Assembly: GCA_017934545.1 (NCBI GenBank)
Contig: JAGBJI010000009.1
Span: 1-64,000 of the forward strand
Origin: Bacteroidales bacterium
Lineage (GTDB): Bacteria; Bacteroidota; Bacteroidia; Bacteroidales; P3
Length of the DNA: 64,000 bases
Direction: 5' to 3'
Within the stretch, counting starts at the first letter, position 1. Each line of letters begins with the position of its first letter. The notes under the pieces are model-generated. The model did not search any database. It was not told where the DNA came from and worked only from the letters and a program-made list of their open reading frames with translations. A program made the position numbers and the translations under genes. Shown here piece after piece: positions 52,414 through 60,257 of the stretch.

Positions 52414-52839
52414 ATGGCAAACACTGATTGCAACAAAGACGTAGGCATAATAACCGCAATAGAGGGCGGAAAAATCTCGCTGCACATAGCACAAAACGAA
52501 TCATGCAACGGATGTGCCGCCTCATCGCTCTGTGAAAAGACGTCAAACGCCGGAAAAGATTTAACAATAGTCCAAGACAACGCAAACATCTTCGCTGTAG
52601 GCGAAAAAGTCAGCGTCAACACACCGCAAAACAAGGTGTTAAAAGCCGTAAGGCTCGCATTTATGTATCCCGTTTTGGCAGTTATTGCGTTTTGTACTCT
52701 CAAATATTTCTTTTTAAACATCAACGACACCGCTACGGCTTTGATTTGCTTGGCTTTGATATGCATTTATTTCCTTTGTCTGTACCTTAACCGCAAAAAA
52801 CCGCTGTTTAATTTCTCCATTTTTATCACAAAACTGTAA
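52414..52839 (+). CDS. rseC: RseC/SoxR-reducing family protein
   Basis: The 141-residue protein belongs to the RseC (SoxR-reducing system) family: an N-terminal domain with the cysteine cluster ESCNGCAASSLC (about residues 29-40), then two transmembrane helices (~74-95, ~105-123). In Bacteroidetes this gene normally leads the rnf operon. Here it follows batDE by 6 bp and no rnf gene follows, so it seems to belong to the Bat transcript. A redox or Fe-S role at the membrane is likely from family knowledge. Confidence 0.85.
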   Translation: MANTDCNKDVGIITAIEGGKISLHIAQNESCNGCAASSLCEKTSNAGKDLTIVQDNANIFAVGEKVSVNTPQNKVLKAVRLAFMYPVLAVIAFCTLKYFFLNINDTATALICLALICIYFLCLYLNRKKPLFNFSIFITKL

Positions 52840-52963
52840 CCTTTGCGGCGTTTTCAACCGTAAAAACCATGTTTGAAAGCAAAAAAACAACGTATCAAAA
52901 CATAAAAACATATAAATAACCGAACCGCAAGCCCGGCGGGATAAACACAGGGCGGAAAACAAG

Positions 52964-53572
52964 ATGAAAAAAACATTTATTACAACATTGGCTCTTGTTT
53001 GTCTGACATTGGGAGCCTACACGGCGAAAGCACAGAAAAGTTTTATTGAACTCAACGCAGGATATTCCATGTACACAATGGATTACAAAGTCGGCGGAAC
53101 TACCCTTTCCGACGATATCAACGTGTTCAACGTCAATTTGGGGTACAGTTACAACATTGCAGGCGACTTTTATTTCGGCGGAACGCTGGGTTACACAGAT
53201 TTAAGCGGCGATAAAGACGACAACGGCGTAAGTCTTTACACTCTGACGCCCAAACTTACGTATTTTATGGCGTTAGGCAGCAAAATGTATTGGACTCCGA
53301 ACGTATATGTTACCTTCGGATACGGCAAAACTGACTTAGGAACGGTTGCAGGGGTTGATTTGGGCGACATCAACAAACTGAACGTCCGCATAGGATTGAG
53401 TCCTTTGTCGTTGGATTTCAGACTTTCCAACAGTTTTTCGCTTAATGTCACCGCTCTTACGCCGTATTACAACATACTGCGGTACAGTTATTCCAAAAAC
53501 AGCAACACAAACTTCACGCAAAAAGATTTTGTATACTTGGGAGGTCAGATAGGACTGAAACTATACTTTTAA
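52964..53572 (+). CDS. Small outer-membrane beta-barrel protein
   Basis: The 202-residue protein has a signal peptide (MKKTFITTLALVCLTLGAYTAKAQ). The mature part shows eight or so amphipathic strands with tight turns (FIELNAGYSMYTMDYKV, FNVNLGYSYNIAGDFYFGG, YWTPNVYVTFGYGKTDL, LSLDFRLSNSFSLNVTA) and ends in a barrel-closing GGQIGLKLYF. It resembles the outer-membrane beta-barrel family (OmpW/OMP_b-brl-like). No function is assigned. It has a 124-bp gap before it with a weak promoter-like TAACCTTTG at 52837. Confidence 0.78.
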   Translation: MKKTFITTLALVCLTLGAYTAKAQKSFIELNAGYSMYTMDYKVGGTTLSDDINVFNVNLGYSYNIAGDFYFGGTLGYTDLSGDKDDNGVSLYTLTPKLTYFMALGSKMYWTPNVYVTFGYGKTDLGTVAGVDLGDINKLNVRIGLSPLSLDFRLSNSFSLNVTALTPYYNILRYSYSKNSNTNFTQKDFVYLGGQIGLKLYF

Positions 53573-53663
53573 TTACGGAATCTTTTTTTTGAATCACGGG
53601 ATATAAACCGCATTTTTTTAACATAACCGACGGTTTTTAATTTATAAAACCGCAAAACAAAGA

Positions 53664-53689
53664 CGGCGTACCGGCTATACGGTACGCCG
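53664..53689 (+). terminator. Terminator after the small barrel gene
   Basis: CGGCGTACCG (53664-53673) and CGGTACGCCG (53680-53689) form a perfect 10-bp stem with a 6-nt loop, followed by a T-rich run. Confidence 0.85.
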
Positions 53690-53756
53690 CCTTGTTATAT
53701 TTTTTCCGCAAAACGACTGATAAAATTAATAAAGTACCGCTTTGATTCTTGAAAAG

Positions 53757-53872
53757 TCATACTTTTTTATTAATGTAATCAGACTTTTCATATCAAAAAG
53801 TCTGACTTTTATAAAGAAAAAATCTGATTTTTATAAATAAAAAGTCTGACTTTTTGATATAAAATATCAGAC
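53757..53872. repeat. 22-bp array with six TCTGAC-like cores
   Basis: Cores start at 53757 (TCATAC), 53779 (TCAGAC), 53801 (TCTGAC), 53823 (TCTGAT), 53845 (TCTGAC) and 53867 (TCAGAC), all exactly 22 bp apart and flanked by A and T tracts. None contains CATATG at core position. It fills the middle of the 538-bp gap between the barrel gene and panB; the rest holds the terminator, the panB promoter and A/T-rich sequence without genes. Confidence 0.9.
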
Positions 53873-54035
53873 TTTTTCAAAGTTACAACGGCGTTTTACG
53901 GATTTTTATACATCGTTTTAATACGGTATACATTAACTTCTTCGTATTAAAAAATCACTTAACATTTAAAAATCCGTCATCTGTTGAAAAAAAAGAAGCA
54001 ATCTGTAATAAAAAAAAGGACTTTTTCTTATTGTT

Positions 54036-54065
54036 TTGTCAGTTCATAAAATTGTATTACTTTTG
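54036..54065 (+). promoter_or_regulatory. panB promoter
   Basis: TTTG at 54036 and TACTTTTG at 54058-54065 are 18 bp apart. The element lies after an upstream in-frame ATG at 54036, so the start at 54111 is favoured. Confidence 0.6.
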
Positions 54066-54110
54066 CGTTTTGAATTTTTACACACAATATTTACAAAACA
54101 ATTGCGGATT

Positions 54111-54932
54111 ATGTCAGCAGTTTCAAACATAAACAACAAAAAGGTCACCGTGCATACGCTTGAAAACATGACGCACAGGGGCGAAAAGATTTCTATGCTA
54201 ACGGCTTACGACTATTCAATGGCAAAACTTGTGGACGCATCAAATATAGACGTCATCTTGGTGGGCGACAGTGCCGCAAATGTGATGGCAGGCTATGAAA
54301 CTACACTGCCCATCACGCTTGAGGAGATGATTTACCATGCACGGAGCGTGGTCAGAGCGGTAAACCGTGCGCTGGTTGTGGTGGATATGCCGTTCGGAAC
54401 GTATCAAGGCAACAGCAAAATGGCGTTGCAAAGTGCCATTCAGATAATGAAACAGACGGGGGCGGGTGCTATTAAGTTGGAAGGAGGCCAAGAAATTTTG
54501 GAATCCATCTCCCGTATTCTGTCGGCGGGCATTCCCGTGATGGGACACTTGGGTTTGACACCGCAATCCATCAACAAATTCGGAACATACGCCGTCAGAG
54601 CAACTACGGAAAATGAAGCCGAACGTATCGTTGCCGATGCACATGCCTTGGAAAACGCCGGTTGTTTTGCTTTAGTGCTTGAAAAAATACCCGCAATATT
54701 AGCAAAACGTATCGCACAAGAGCTGACTATTCCCGTAATAGGGATAGGTGCGGGCAAATATACCGACGGTCAGGTATTGGTTCTGCACGATATGCTCGGA
54801 ATAACGCAGGATTTTTCGCCGCGTTTCTTACGCCGTTACCATTCTTTGGGCGATGAGATACGCTCGGCGGTACGCCAATATTCATCGGACGTCAAAAACG
54901 GCACGTTTCCTTCGGAAAGCGAACAGTATTAA
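54111..54932 (+). CDS. panB: 3-methyl-2-oxobutanoate hydroxymethyltransferase PanB
   Basis: The 273-residue enzyme adds a hydroxymethyl group from 5,10-methylene-THF to ketoisovalerate, the first step to pantoate and coenzyme A. Motifs: [32 protein letters not shown] with Mg-binding Asp, [11 protein letters not shown] with the second Asp, [34 protein letters not shown] with the catalytic Glu, and [23 protein letters not shown] 54111 is chosen because the promoter element lies inside the upstream open frame. Its stop is 2 bp from the stop of the convergent hydrogenase. Confidence 0.95.
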   Translation: MSAVSNINNKKVTVHTLENMTHRGEKISMLTAYDYSMAKLVDASNIDVILVGDSAANVMAGYETTLPITLEEMIYHARSVVRAVNRALVVVDMPFGTYQGNSKMALQSAIQIMKQTGAGAIKLEGGQEILESISRILSAGIPVMGHLGLTPQSINKFGTYAVRATTENEAERIVADAHALENAGCFALVLEKIPAILAKRIAQELTIPVIGIGAGKYTDGQVLVLHDMLGITQDFSPRFLRRYHSLGDEIRSAVRQYSSDVKNGTFPSESEQY

Positions 54933-54934
54933 GG

Positions 54935-56362
54935 TTATTTGGTTGTAGGCATTATCTGTTTGGCTGCGGTTTTCGGCAGTGCTATGGTGTCGCAACCGTT
55001 AACGCATCCGCCCGGACATGACATTACTTCTATAAAATTGCCCGGTGCCGCACCTTTTTTAGCCCATAGTTTCAAATCTCTGATGCTTTGTTTGGTCAAA
55101 CCGTCAATTACTATGTCGTTTATTATACTCGGGTCTTTTGCAGTGGCTTTTACCGAGGCCGTAACGCCAGCTACCATTGCAAAACCGCGTCCGTGTCCCA
55201 AAATCTGGCTGTCCAAAACTGTTTCTTCCTGCGATGCTATGTCTATCTGGGCTGCTTTCAACAAGGCTTCCAACTCTTCGTACGACAAAACATAGTTTAC
55301 ATCGGGGTTAGTGTGGCATTCGCTGCGTTTTCCAACACACGGAGATACGAAAACCAGCACTGCGTCTTTCTCGGTTTGGCGTAACCACTGTGCAGTATAG
55401 CCCATCGGTGTGAGTGCATCGGAAACATACGGCTGAATTTCGGGCAGATGTTTCTTGTAAAGTTCTCGCCATGCAGCGCAACACGACGTTGTCATAAAAC
55501 TTTCCCCCTGTTGCATGCGGTGTTCAAACTCCCGGGTTTCGTTTTCCGTAGTCATGTTAGCACCCTTTGCTACTTCCACCACGTCCGCAAAGCCGAGTTT
55601 TTTGATTGCAGTGAGTACTTTTCCGTACGGTTGGTTGAATTGTCCGCCCAAAGACGGTGCAACCATGGCTATAACACGCTTTCCGTCCCTGATGGCAGTC
55701 ATTATTTCAAACATAAAACTCTTTTCAAAGATGGCACCGAACGGACAAGCGACCATACATTTGCCGCAATATATACATTTGTCGGGGTCTATATGTTCCA
55801 CTCCGTCTTCCCGCTTGCTTATTGCACCCACAGGGCATGCTTCTTCGCAGGGTACTGGTTGGAAAATGATGGCGTGATACGGACAAGCCTGCATGCACAG
55901 TCCGCAGTTGACGCATTGCGAGGTGTCAATGTGTGCCTGAGAGTGTTCGGTCTTAATCATAGCTCCTTTTTTGCAGGCATACGTACACGGATGGGCTGTA
56001 CACGAACGGCAAAGGTTGGTTACAATGTACGAACTCTTGACACACGACGAACAAGCTTCGTCTACAACGGTCAGCATCACCTCCGTACTCTTTTCTCTCT
56101 GCTTTGCCAACTCTGCATAGTGGGACAGATTGTCAAATTCGTCCTTTTCGTCGTCAACATTAAAGCCCATAACCGCCATAGTTTTGTATTTGGCAACGGC
56201 ACGTGCCTTATGGATGCAGCAACGCGTGTGTTGCGTTCCTTTAGGGTACATGTCAAAAGGAAGTCTGTCTATTTTCTCCGCAACATTGCCTTGATAAATC
56301 AATTCAGCCAACATCTGCAATATGGTCCTTCTGATTTCTACTACATTATTAAATTGAGCCAT
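54935..56362 (-). CDS. [FeFe] hydrogenase, monomeric group B type
   Basis: The 475-residue protein carries ferredoxin-type cysteine sets (C118-C130; C150-C160; C172/C176; C196-C206) and a catalytic H-cluster domain. H-cluster ligands are present: L1 MTTSCCAAW (C294/C295), L2 FVSPCVGKRSE (C342), L3 FIEVMSCPGGCVNGC (C449 and C453). C294 matches the proton-relay Cys, so it should be catalytic. L1 reads SCCAAW instead of SCCPxW and L2 has Gly for Ala, as in group B enzymes. It probably exchanges electrons with ferredoxin. It is last in the leftward cluster behind the sensor, phosphatase and [2Fe-2S] genes. Maturases HydE/F/G are not in the window. Confidence 0.9.
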   Translation of the reverse strand: MAQFNNVVEIRRTILQMLAELIYQGNVAEKIDRLPFDMYPKGTQHTRCCIHKARAVAKYKTMAVMGFNVDDEKDEFDNLSHYAELAKQREKSTEVMLTVVDEACSSCVKSSYIVTNLCRSCTAHPCTYACKKGAMIKTEHSQAHIDTSQCVNCGLCMQACPYHAIIFQPVPCEEACPVGAISKREDGVEHIDPDKCIYCGKCMVACPFGAIFEKSFMFEIMTAIRDGKRVIAMVAPSLGGQFNQPYGKVLTAIKKLGFADVVEVAKGANMTTENETREFEHRMQQGESFMTTSCCAAWRELYKKHLPEIQPYVSDALTPMGYTAQWLRQTEKDAVLVFVSPCVGKRSECHTNPDVNYVLSYEELEALLKAAQIDIASQEETVLDSQILGHGRGFAMVAGVTASVKATAKDPSIINDIVIDGLTKQSIRDLKLWAKKGAAPGNFIEVMSCPGGCVNGCDTIALPKTAAKQIMPTTK

Positions 56363-56468
56363 TGTTTTGTTTCTTACTTCTTTTTTTGTTATTAACCTTT
56401 TTTATACCTTATATTTATATGTATTGTTTGAATATACATTCATTTTTCCGAGTCAAAAAGCCGTTATA

Positions 56469-56723
56469 CTACAATTCTATATCGCCTTCCAACTGTTTTT
56501 CTATCTCTTCCACTACTTTTTCCGCCGTTGCACGTTCAATAACCACGTTTCCTACTTTTACGTAAGGCGGTTTTGCCGTATCTTCTTTGCATCCCAAGCA
56601 GGCAGAACCCAAAAACGTCACCTTATCCTGCAAATGCGACGGAACGTAATTACGCCATTGTGCCAACTGTTGTCCTCCCTGCAAATAGCAATACGTTCCC
56701 ACACAAACTTTAACTGTTACCAT
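56469..56723 (-). CDS. Thioredoxin-like [2Fe-2S] ferredoxin (NuoE/HydA-partner type)
   Basis: The 84-residue protein has the thioredoxin-like [2Fe-2S] pattern: VCVGTYCYLQGG (CxxxxC) and GSACLGCKEDTA (CxxC), then the strand PPYVKVGNVVIE. Such proteins carry electrons to [FeFe] hydrogenases or NuoE-like modules. It lies between the PP2C gene and the catalytic hydrogenase and is preceded by a purine-rich AAGGAAAGGAAC sequence. It probably feeds the adjacent hydrogenase. Confidence 0.88.
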   Translation of the reverse strand: MVTVKVCVGTYCYLQGGQQLAQWRNYVPSHLQDKVTFLGSACLGCKEDTAKPPYVKVGNVVIERATAEKVVEEIEKQLEGDIEL

Positions 56724-56773
56724 AATTGTTCCTTTCCTTGTTTTTATAAAGTCAAACCACTGTCAACTTCTTA

Positions 56774-57970
56774 TTATATAAATTCTAAATTAACCGTTTT
56801 CAACAATTTTTCTTCTATCAAACGCTTTATTCTTTTCATAACGTTACGCCTTATCTCCAATTCCACGGGTAATGACGGGTCTTGGTGGGCAACGTTTATC
56901 TTCGTTCCTACCAAAATATCAATAATATCGGCGTTCATAACGTATTTAAGTATATTCCACGCCGCATCATCCTTCGCATTTTCGTTGTATTTATCCTCTT
57001 CAAGCAATTTACCCAACGCTCCCAAGGTGATAATACCTTCGGTCACCAAATCTATTCCCTCAATATGCGATTCAGGAGGCAGACCCGAGGCAAGTTTATC
57101 CAAATCCATGTCAACTTCAATCTCACGGTTCAACTCACGGGCTATAATCTGCGAAGTTGTTCCGCCGCAAACTATCTTTTTACCGTCGTACGAAGAAATG
57201 ACTTCCGCCAAATATTTGTCTTTTTCTTCAGTAAACGGCGGTCCCGAACAGATAAGTAACCTGCGCGGTTGGCGGACATACAGGCATACACACGAAGTGT
57301 CATCTTTGGATTTCAGCCCGTCGTTCATCTCGGCTTTCTTTACAATGCGTTTGGTCAGCTCTCTGGCGGAGATATTTTCATCTTGTGCTATAAGTTCTTC
57401 TATAAAACGCTCCACTCCTTCTTCCCATCCGAAAGGTTTGTTCGGGTTTCCTATCCCGCTTTGGCTCACTCCGTCGGAATAAACCACCAACCTGTCGCCT
57501 TTTTGCAGCGTTACCAACGAATGTTTTACCACTCTTTCGTACGAAGTGTCCCCGTTTTTCTCGTTTATTTCAAATGTTTCCGATTTTAAATGCTGAACTT
57601 TACCTCCGCGTATCAACAAAAGCGGAGGATTGTCAAACTCCACCGTCCTTGCTTCGCCGCTTACGTCAATGTCTATTATTGTAAAAGTGGAATAAGATAT
57701 ATTACGCTTGCTGTCAACGGGCAGAGTGTCCATGATTATCTGTGCAGTACGCAGTATAGGTTCTCTTTTTATTCTGAAATTCATAGCCATTGATGCCGTC
57801 ATTGTACTCAACACATTGGCTTTTATTCCGCTTCCCAATCCGTCCGACAACACTGCAATACAACGTTCCTGCTTGGGAAACTTACGCAGCAACACCGTAT
57901 CCCCGCAAGCAATATTTCCGTGTTTGTTAAGTTGGAAACTCCCCGCTTCTACAAATATATTATCAGACAT
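56774..57970 (-). CDS. SpoIIE-type PP2C protein phosphatase with C-terminal extension
   Basis: The 398-residue protein has an N-terminal SpoIIE/PP2C domain (~1-230): VLSDGLGSGIKAN with the metal-binding Asp, EARTVEFDNPPLLLIR, VVYSDGVSQSG and DDTSCVCLYV. Residues ~235-398 are a separate mixed alpha/beta region (LLICSGPPFTEEKDKYLAEV, KIVCGGTTSQIIARELN, DLVTEGIITLGALGKLL) often seen with hydrogenase-linked SpoIIE proteins but of unknown role. It starts inside the end of the sensory hydrogenase gene (8-bp overlap), so the two are translationally coupled; the sensor probably controls it. Confidence 0.88.
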   Translation of the reverse strand: MSDNIFVEAGSFQLNKHGNIACGDTVLLRKFPKQERCIAVLSDGLGSGIKANVLSTMTASMAMNFRIKREPILRTAQIIMDTLPVDSKRNISYSTFTIIDIDVSGEARTVEFDNPPLLLIRGGKVQHLKSETFEINEKNGDTSYERVVKHSLVTLQKGDRLVVYSDGVSQSGIGNPNKPFGWEEGVERFIEELIAQDENISARELTKRIVKKAEMNDGLKSKDDTSCVCLYVRQPRRLLICSGPPFTEEKDKYLAEVISSYDGKKIVCGGTTSQIIARELNREIEVDMDLDKLASGLPPESHIEGIDLVTEGIITLGALGKLLEEDKYNENAKDDAAWNILKYVMNADIIDILVGTKINVAHQDPSLPVELEIRRNVMKRIKRLIEEKLLKTVNLEFI

Positions 57971-59750
57971 TTAAATCAAAAGTTATGTTTTTGTTTTCTT
58001 CTTCCCCGTCTTTTCCTTGGTGCGATTCAACGATGGAATTAAGCATACTCTCCGTGTAAGAAGCGTTTTCGCCCAAAAGGAATGCTATCTGCTGTACCAC
58101 TTTCATATTCTGTTTGATAACATCCTGCGTACGCGTCAGCACAATGTCTTTTCTGACCTCGGGAGCGTGCATGTTTTCAATTATTCCGCACACTTGCTGA
58201 TGGTCCTGTACTGAAAAAACGCTCAAACGGTAATAATTTTCCCCGTCCCTTATATCTTGTTCCGATATATCGGCACAAGTATTCAACACACGTGAGAAAT
58301 ATTTGTGGAAAGACAACTCTTTGGTGATGTCCAATCCCGCCAATCCCGGCCGTAAATTATACAGTTCCTGCATTTCGGAGCCTAAAGTAAGGGCGAATTT
58401 CTCGTTTGCCTGTATTATCTTCAGATTTTCGTCAACGATGACCACGCCCTGCGGCATTTTTTTGAGCAATATATTGGTTTTATCTCTTGCCACACGCCGC
58501 ATATACGACACGCACATGTCGTTTTCCGCCAATCCGTCGAGCAAAGCACAGGCAAAAGATTTGCAGTTGTCGTATCCGCAGCCGCCGCAATTCAAATAAT
58601 CGTCGTCGCTTACCTTGTTGACGCGTTTCAACGCTTGAACAATATCTTTTTGTGTGTATGTTTTCCGGTCAAATGAGCCTATGTCGGAGAAATCGGCTGT
58701 AATGTCAACGGAGAAAAGAGTTTTGTACAAATCGTTTTGTTCGCTTTCGGTAACATTGTCCGCAACCTGAATACGTTTAACCAAAGCCGATGTGTATTTT
58801 ACGGCCTGCGGTCCCATGACACATCCGCCCTGACAACCCAAAATCTCAACGAAATATTTTTTATCCTTATCAAACTGCGGCACGTCTTCCAATACCGCCC
58901 GTACGTTCTCAACGCCCGAAACCGTAAGCAACGAAGCACCGTTGCAGTTCAAGCTTAAATCTTCTTTTTTACTGTCCTGCTGTCCGTTAATCATACATTG
59001 TAGCATGCCTCCGTCGGTAGGATAAAGGTTTCCCATGCCCGCTTTCATCGGTATAAATCTGTCCTGGTCGGTAGGTTTTTGAAATTCAAAGTCTACGCCC
59101 ACCGCTTCGAACAACTCTTTCACTTCCCTGAACGTCAAAACATAGTCAAGATAATTTTCTTTCAAATCCAACTCCGTTTTCTTGGCTATGCAAGGACCTG
59201 CAAACGCCACCTTGCAGTCGGGATATATTTGTTTTAAAAACTTAGCATGTGCTTCAACGGGAGATGATATAGGAGATATACTATCGGAATATTGCGGGTA
59301 GTATTTTCTTATCAATTGTACCGTTGTAGGACAACAAGACGAAAAATAAACTCCGCAAGGCTGTTTGTCCAACCATTGTTTTGCACGCCGCGCAACCAAT
59401 TCCGCACCCAACGCCGTTTCGCTTACACCGTAAAAACCCGCATCTTTAAACGCTGCTATCAATACGCTTTTGTCCGTATCAGCGAATTCGCTCAAATAGC
59501 TCGGGGCCAAAGAAACTATTATATTTTCTTTGTTCTTTAAGGCTTTCAGCACCGAATCCGCATCATTGCGGACTTTTTTCGCATCCGCAGGACATATCTC
59601 AACGCAGGCTCCGCACCAAATGCAACGGTCGGCAACTATACTTGCCGAATAATCTTCAAACTTTATAGCCTTAACAGGACATACTTTTATACATTTATAA
59701 CAGTCCTGACAATTATTCGTTTCTGTATATACCGGAAAATTATTTTTCAT
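57963..59750 (-). CDS. Group C sensory [FeFe] hydrogenase with PAS domain (HydS-type)
   Basis: From ATG 59750 the protein has 595 residues; an upstream ATG at 59795 overlaps the -7 promoter element, and a GGAGAGG sequence precedes 59750. Two [4Fe-4S] motifs open it (C14-C24 and C43-C53), then an H-cluster domain with L1 FSSCCPTT (C139/C140), L2 AGPCIAKKTE (C187) and L3 EILGCQGGCVMG (C306/C310). A four-cysteine motif CGGCGYDNCKSFAC (388-401) follows, then a PAS domain (~435-540). This is the layout of group C enzymes believed to sense hydrogen. The overlapping PP2C gene suggests signalling by dephosphorylation. Confidence 0.9.
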   Translation of the reverse strand: MKNNFPVYTETNNCQDCYKCIKVCPVKAIKFEDYSASIVADRCIWCGACVEICPADAKKVRNDADSVLKALKNKENIIVSLAPSYLSEFADTDKSVLIAAFKDAGFYGVSETALGAELVARRAKQWLDKQPCGVYFSSCCPTTVQLIRKYYPQYSDSISPISSPVEAHAKFLKQIYPDCKVAFAGPCIAKKTELDLKENYLDYVLTFREVKELFEAVGVDFEFQKPTDQDRFIPMKAGMGNLYPTDGGMLQCMINGQQDSKKEDLSLNCNGASLLTVSGVENVRAVLEDVPQFDKDKKYFVEILGCQGGCVMGPQAVKYTSALVKRIQVADNVTESEQNDLYKTLFSVDITADFSDIGSFDRKTYTQKDIVQALKRVNKVSDDDYLNCGGCGYDNCKSFACALLDGLAENDMCVSYMRRVARDKTNILLKKMPQGVVIVDENLKIIQANEKFALTLGSEMQELYNLRPGLAGLDITKELSFHKYFSRVLNTCADISEQDIRDGENYYRLSVFSVQDHQQVCGIIENMHAPEVRKDIVLTRTQDVIKQNMKVVQQIAFLLGENASYTESMLNSIVESHQGKDGEEENKNITFDLNV

Positions 59751-59792
59751 AACGACCTCTCCGCTTCTTTTGCTCATCTTCACTTCATTTGA

Positions 59793-59800
59793 CAAAATTA
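59793..59800 (-). promoter_or_regulatory. -7 promoter element of the hydrogenase cluster
   Basis: The minus strand reads TAATTTTG, fitting TAnnTTTG, 43 bp before ATG 59750. It excludes the upstream start at 59795. Confidence 0.6.
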
Positions 59801-59864
59801 TATATTTTCCGTCAAATTATTTTCGGAAAAGAAAAATTTATTTTCTCAATCCGTTTCAAAAAAA

Positions 59865-59958
59865 CATATGTTTTTGAAATAAAAAACATATGTTTTTTGA
59901 TTAAAATTCATATGTTTTTTTGAAAAAATACATATGTTTTTTATTTTTCTTTTCTGAA
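59865..59958. repeat. 22-bp CATATG array, copy 7 (inverted)
   Basis: CATATG starts at 59865, 59887, 59909 and 59931, followed by TCTGAA at 59953: exact 22-bp steps. The asymmetric unit shows that it is inverted relative to copies 1, 3, 4, 5 and 6, as is copy 2. It lies in the 253-bp gap between the 60004 gene and the hydrogenase cluster, upstream of that cluster's promoter; nothing else is seen there. Confidence 0.92.
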
Positions 59959-60003
59959 AACAAAACAGTCAAAACACAAGGCAAAAAAATTTTATCCGTT
60001 TTT

Positions 60004-60252
60004 TCAATTGCCGAATGCTTTGTCCAATATATCTTCAAGTTTTATTCTGTTAACCTCTTTATATACCTGTCCGTCAATAATAATAACGGGACCTTCGTTG
60101 CAAAGTTTACTGCACAGTTTTCCCTTAAAGTTCACGCTGTCCATCAGATTGCGTTGTTTCAAATACTCCTGTATGAACTTCAAATTATTGTTGTTTCCCC
60201 GTGCAAAGCATGATGAACCCAAACAAATGGTTATTTCTTTTTTCTCTGCCAT
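60004..60252 (-). CDS. Thioredoxin-like [2Fe-2S] ferredoxin
   Basis: The 82-residue protein has ICLGSSCFARGNNNN (CxxxxC) and KGKLCSKLCNEGPVIIIDGQ (CxxxC), the thioredoxin-like [2Fe-2S] arrangement of NuoE. It is a distant paralogue of the 56469 protein. It lies 5 bp after recJ and so is made on the mfd-recJ transcript, yet it sits just upstream of the hydrogenase cluster. An electron-carrier role with the sensory or catalytic hydrogenase is inferred. Confidence 0.85.
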   Translation of the reverse strand: MAEKKEITICLGSSCFARGNNNNLKFIQEYLKQRNLMDSVNFKGKLCSKLCNEGPVIIIDGQVYKEVNRIKLEDILDKAFGN

Positions 60253-60257
60253 GGTTT

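Noticed and set aside
52837-52845. Firm promoter for the 52964 barrel gene
   Set aside because: TAACCTTTG has one base too many for TAnnTTTG and no -33 element; mentioned only as weak evidence.
54036-54110. Extended N-terminus of PanB
   Set aside because: It contains the promoter elements, and PanB homologues start near residue 26 of that frame.
59751-59795. Extended N-terminus of the sensory hydrogenase
   Set aside because: The -7 element lies at 59793-59800, and a GGAGAGG sequence marks the start at 59750.
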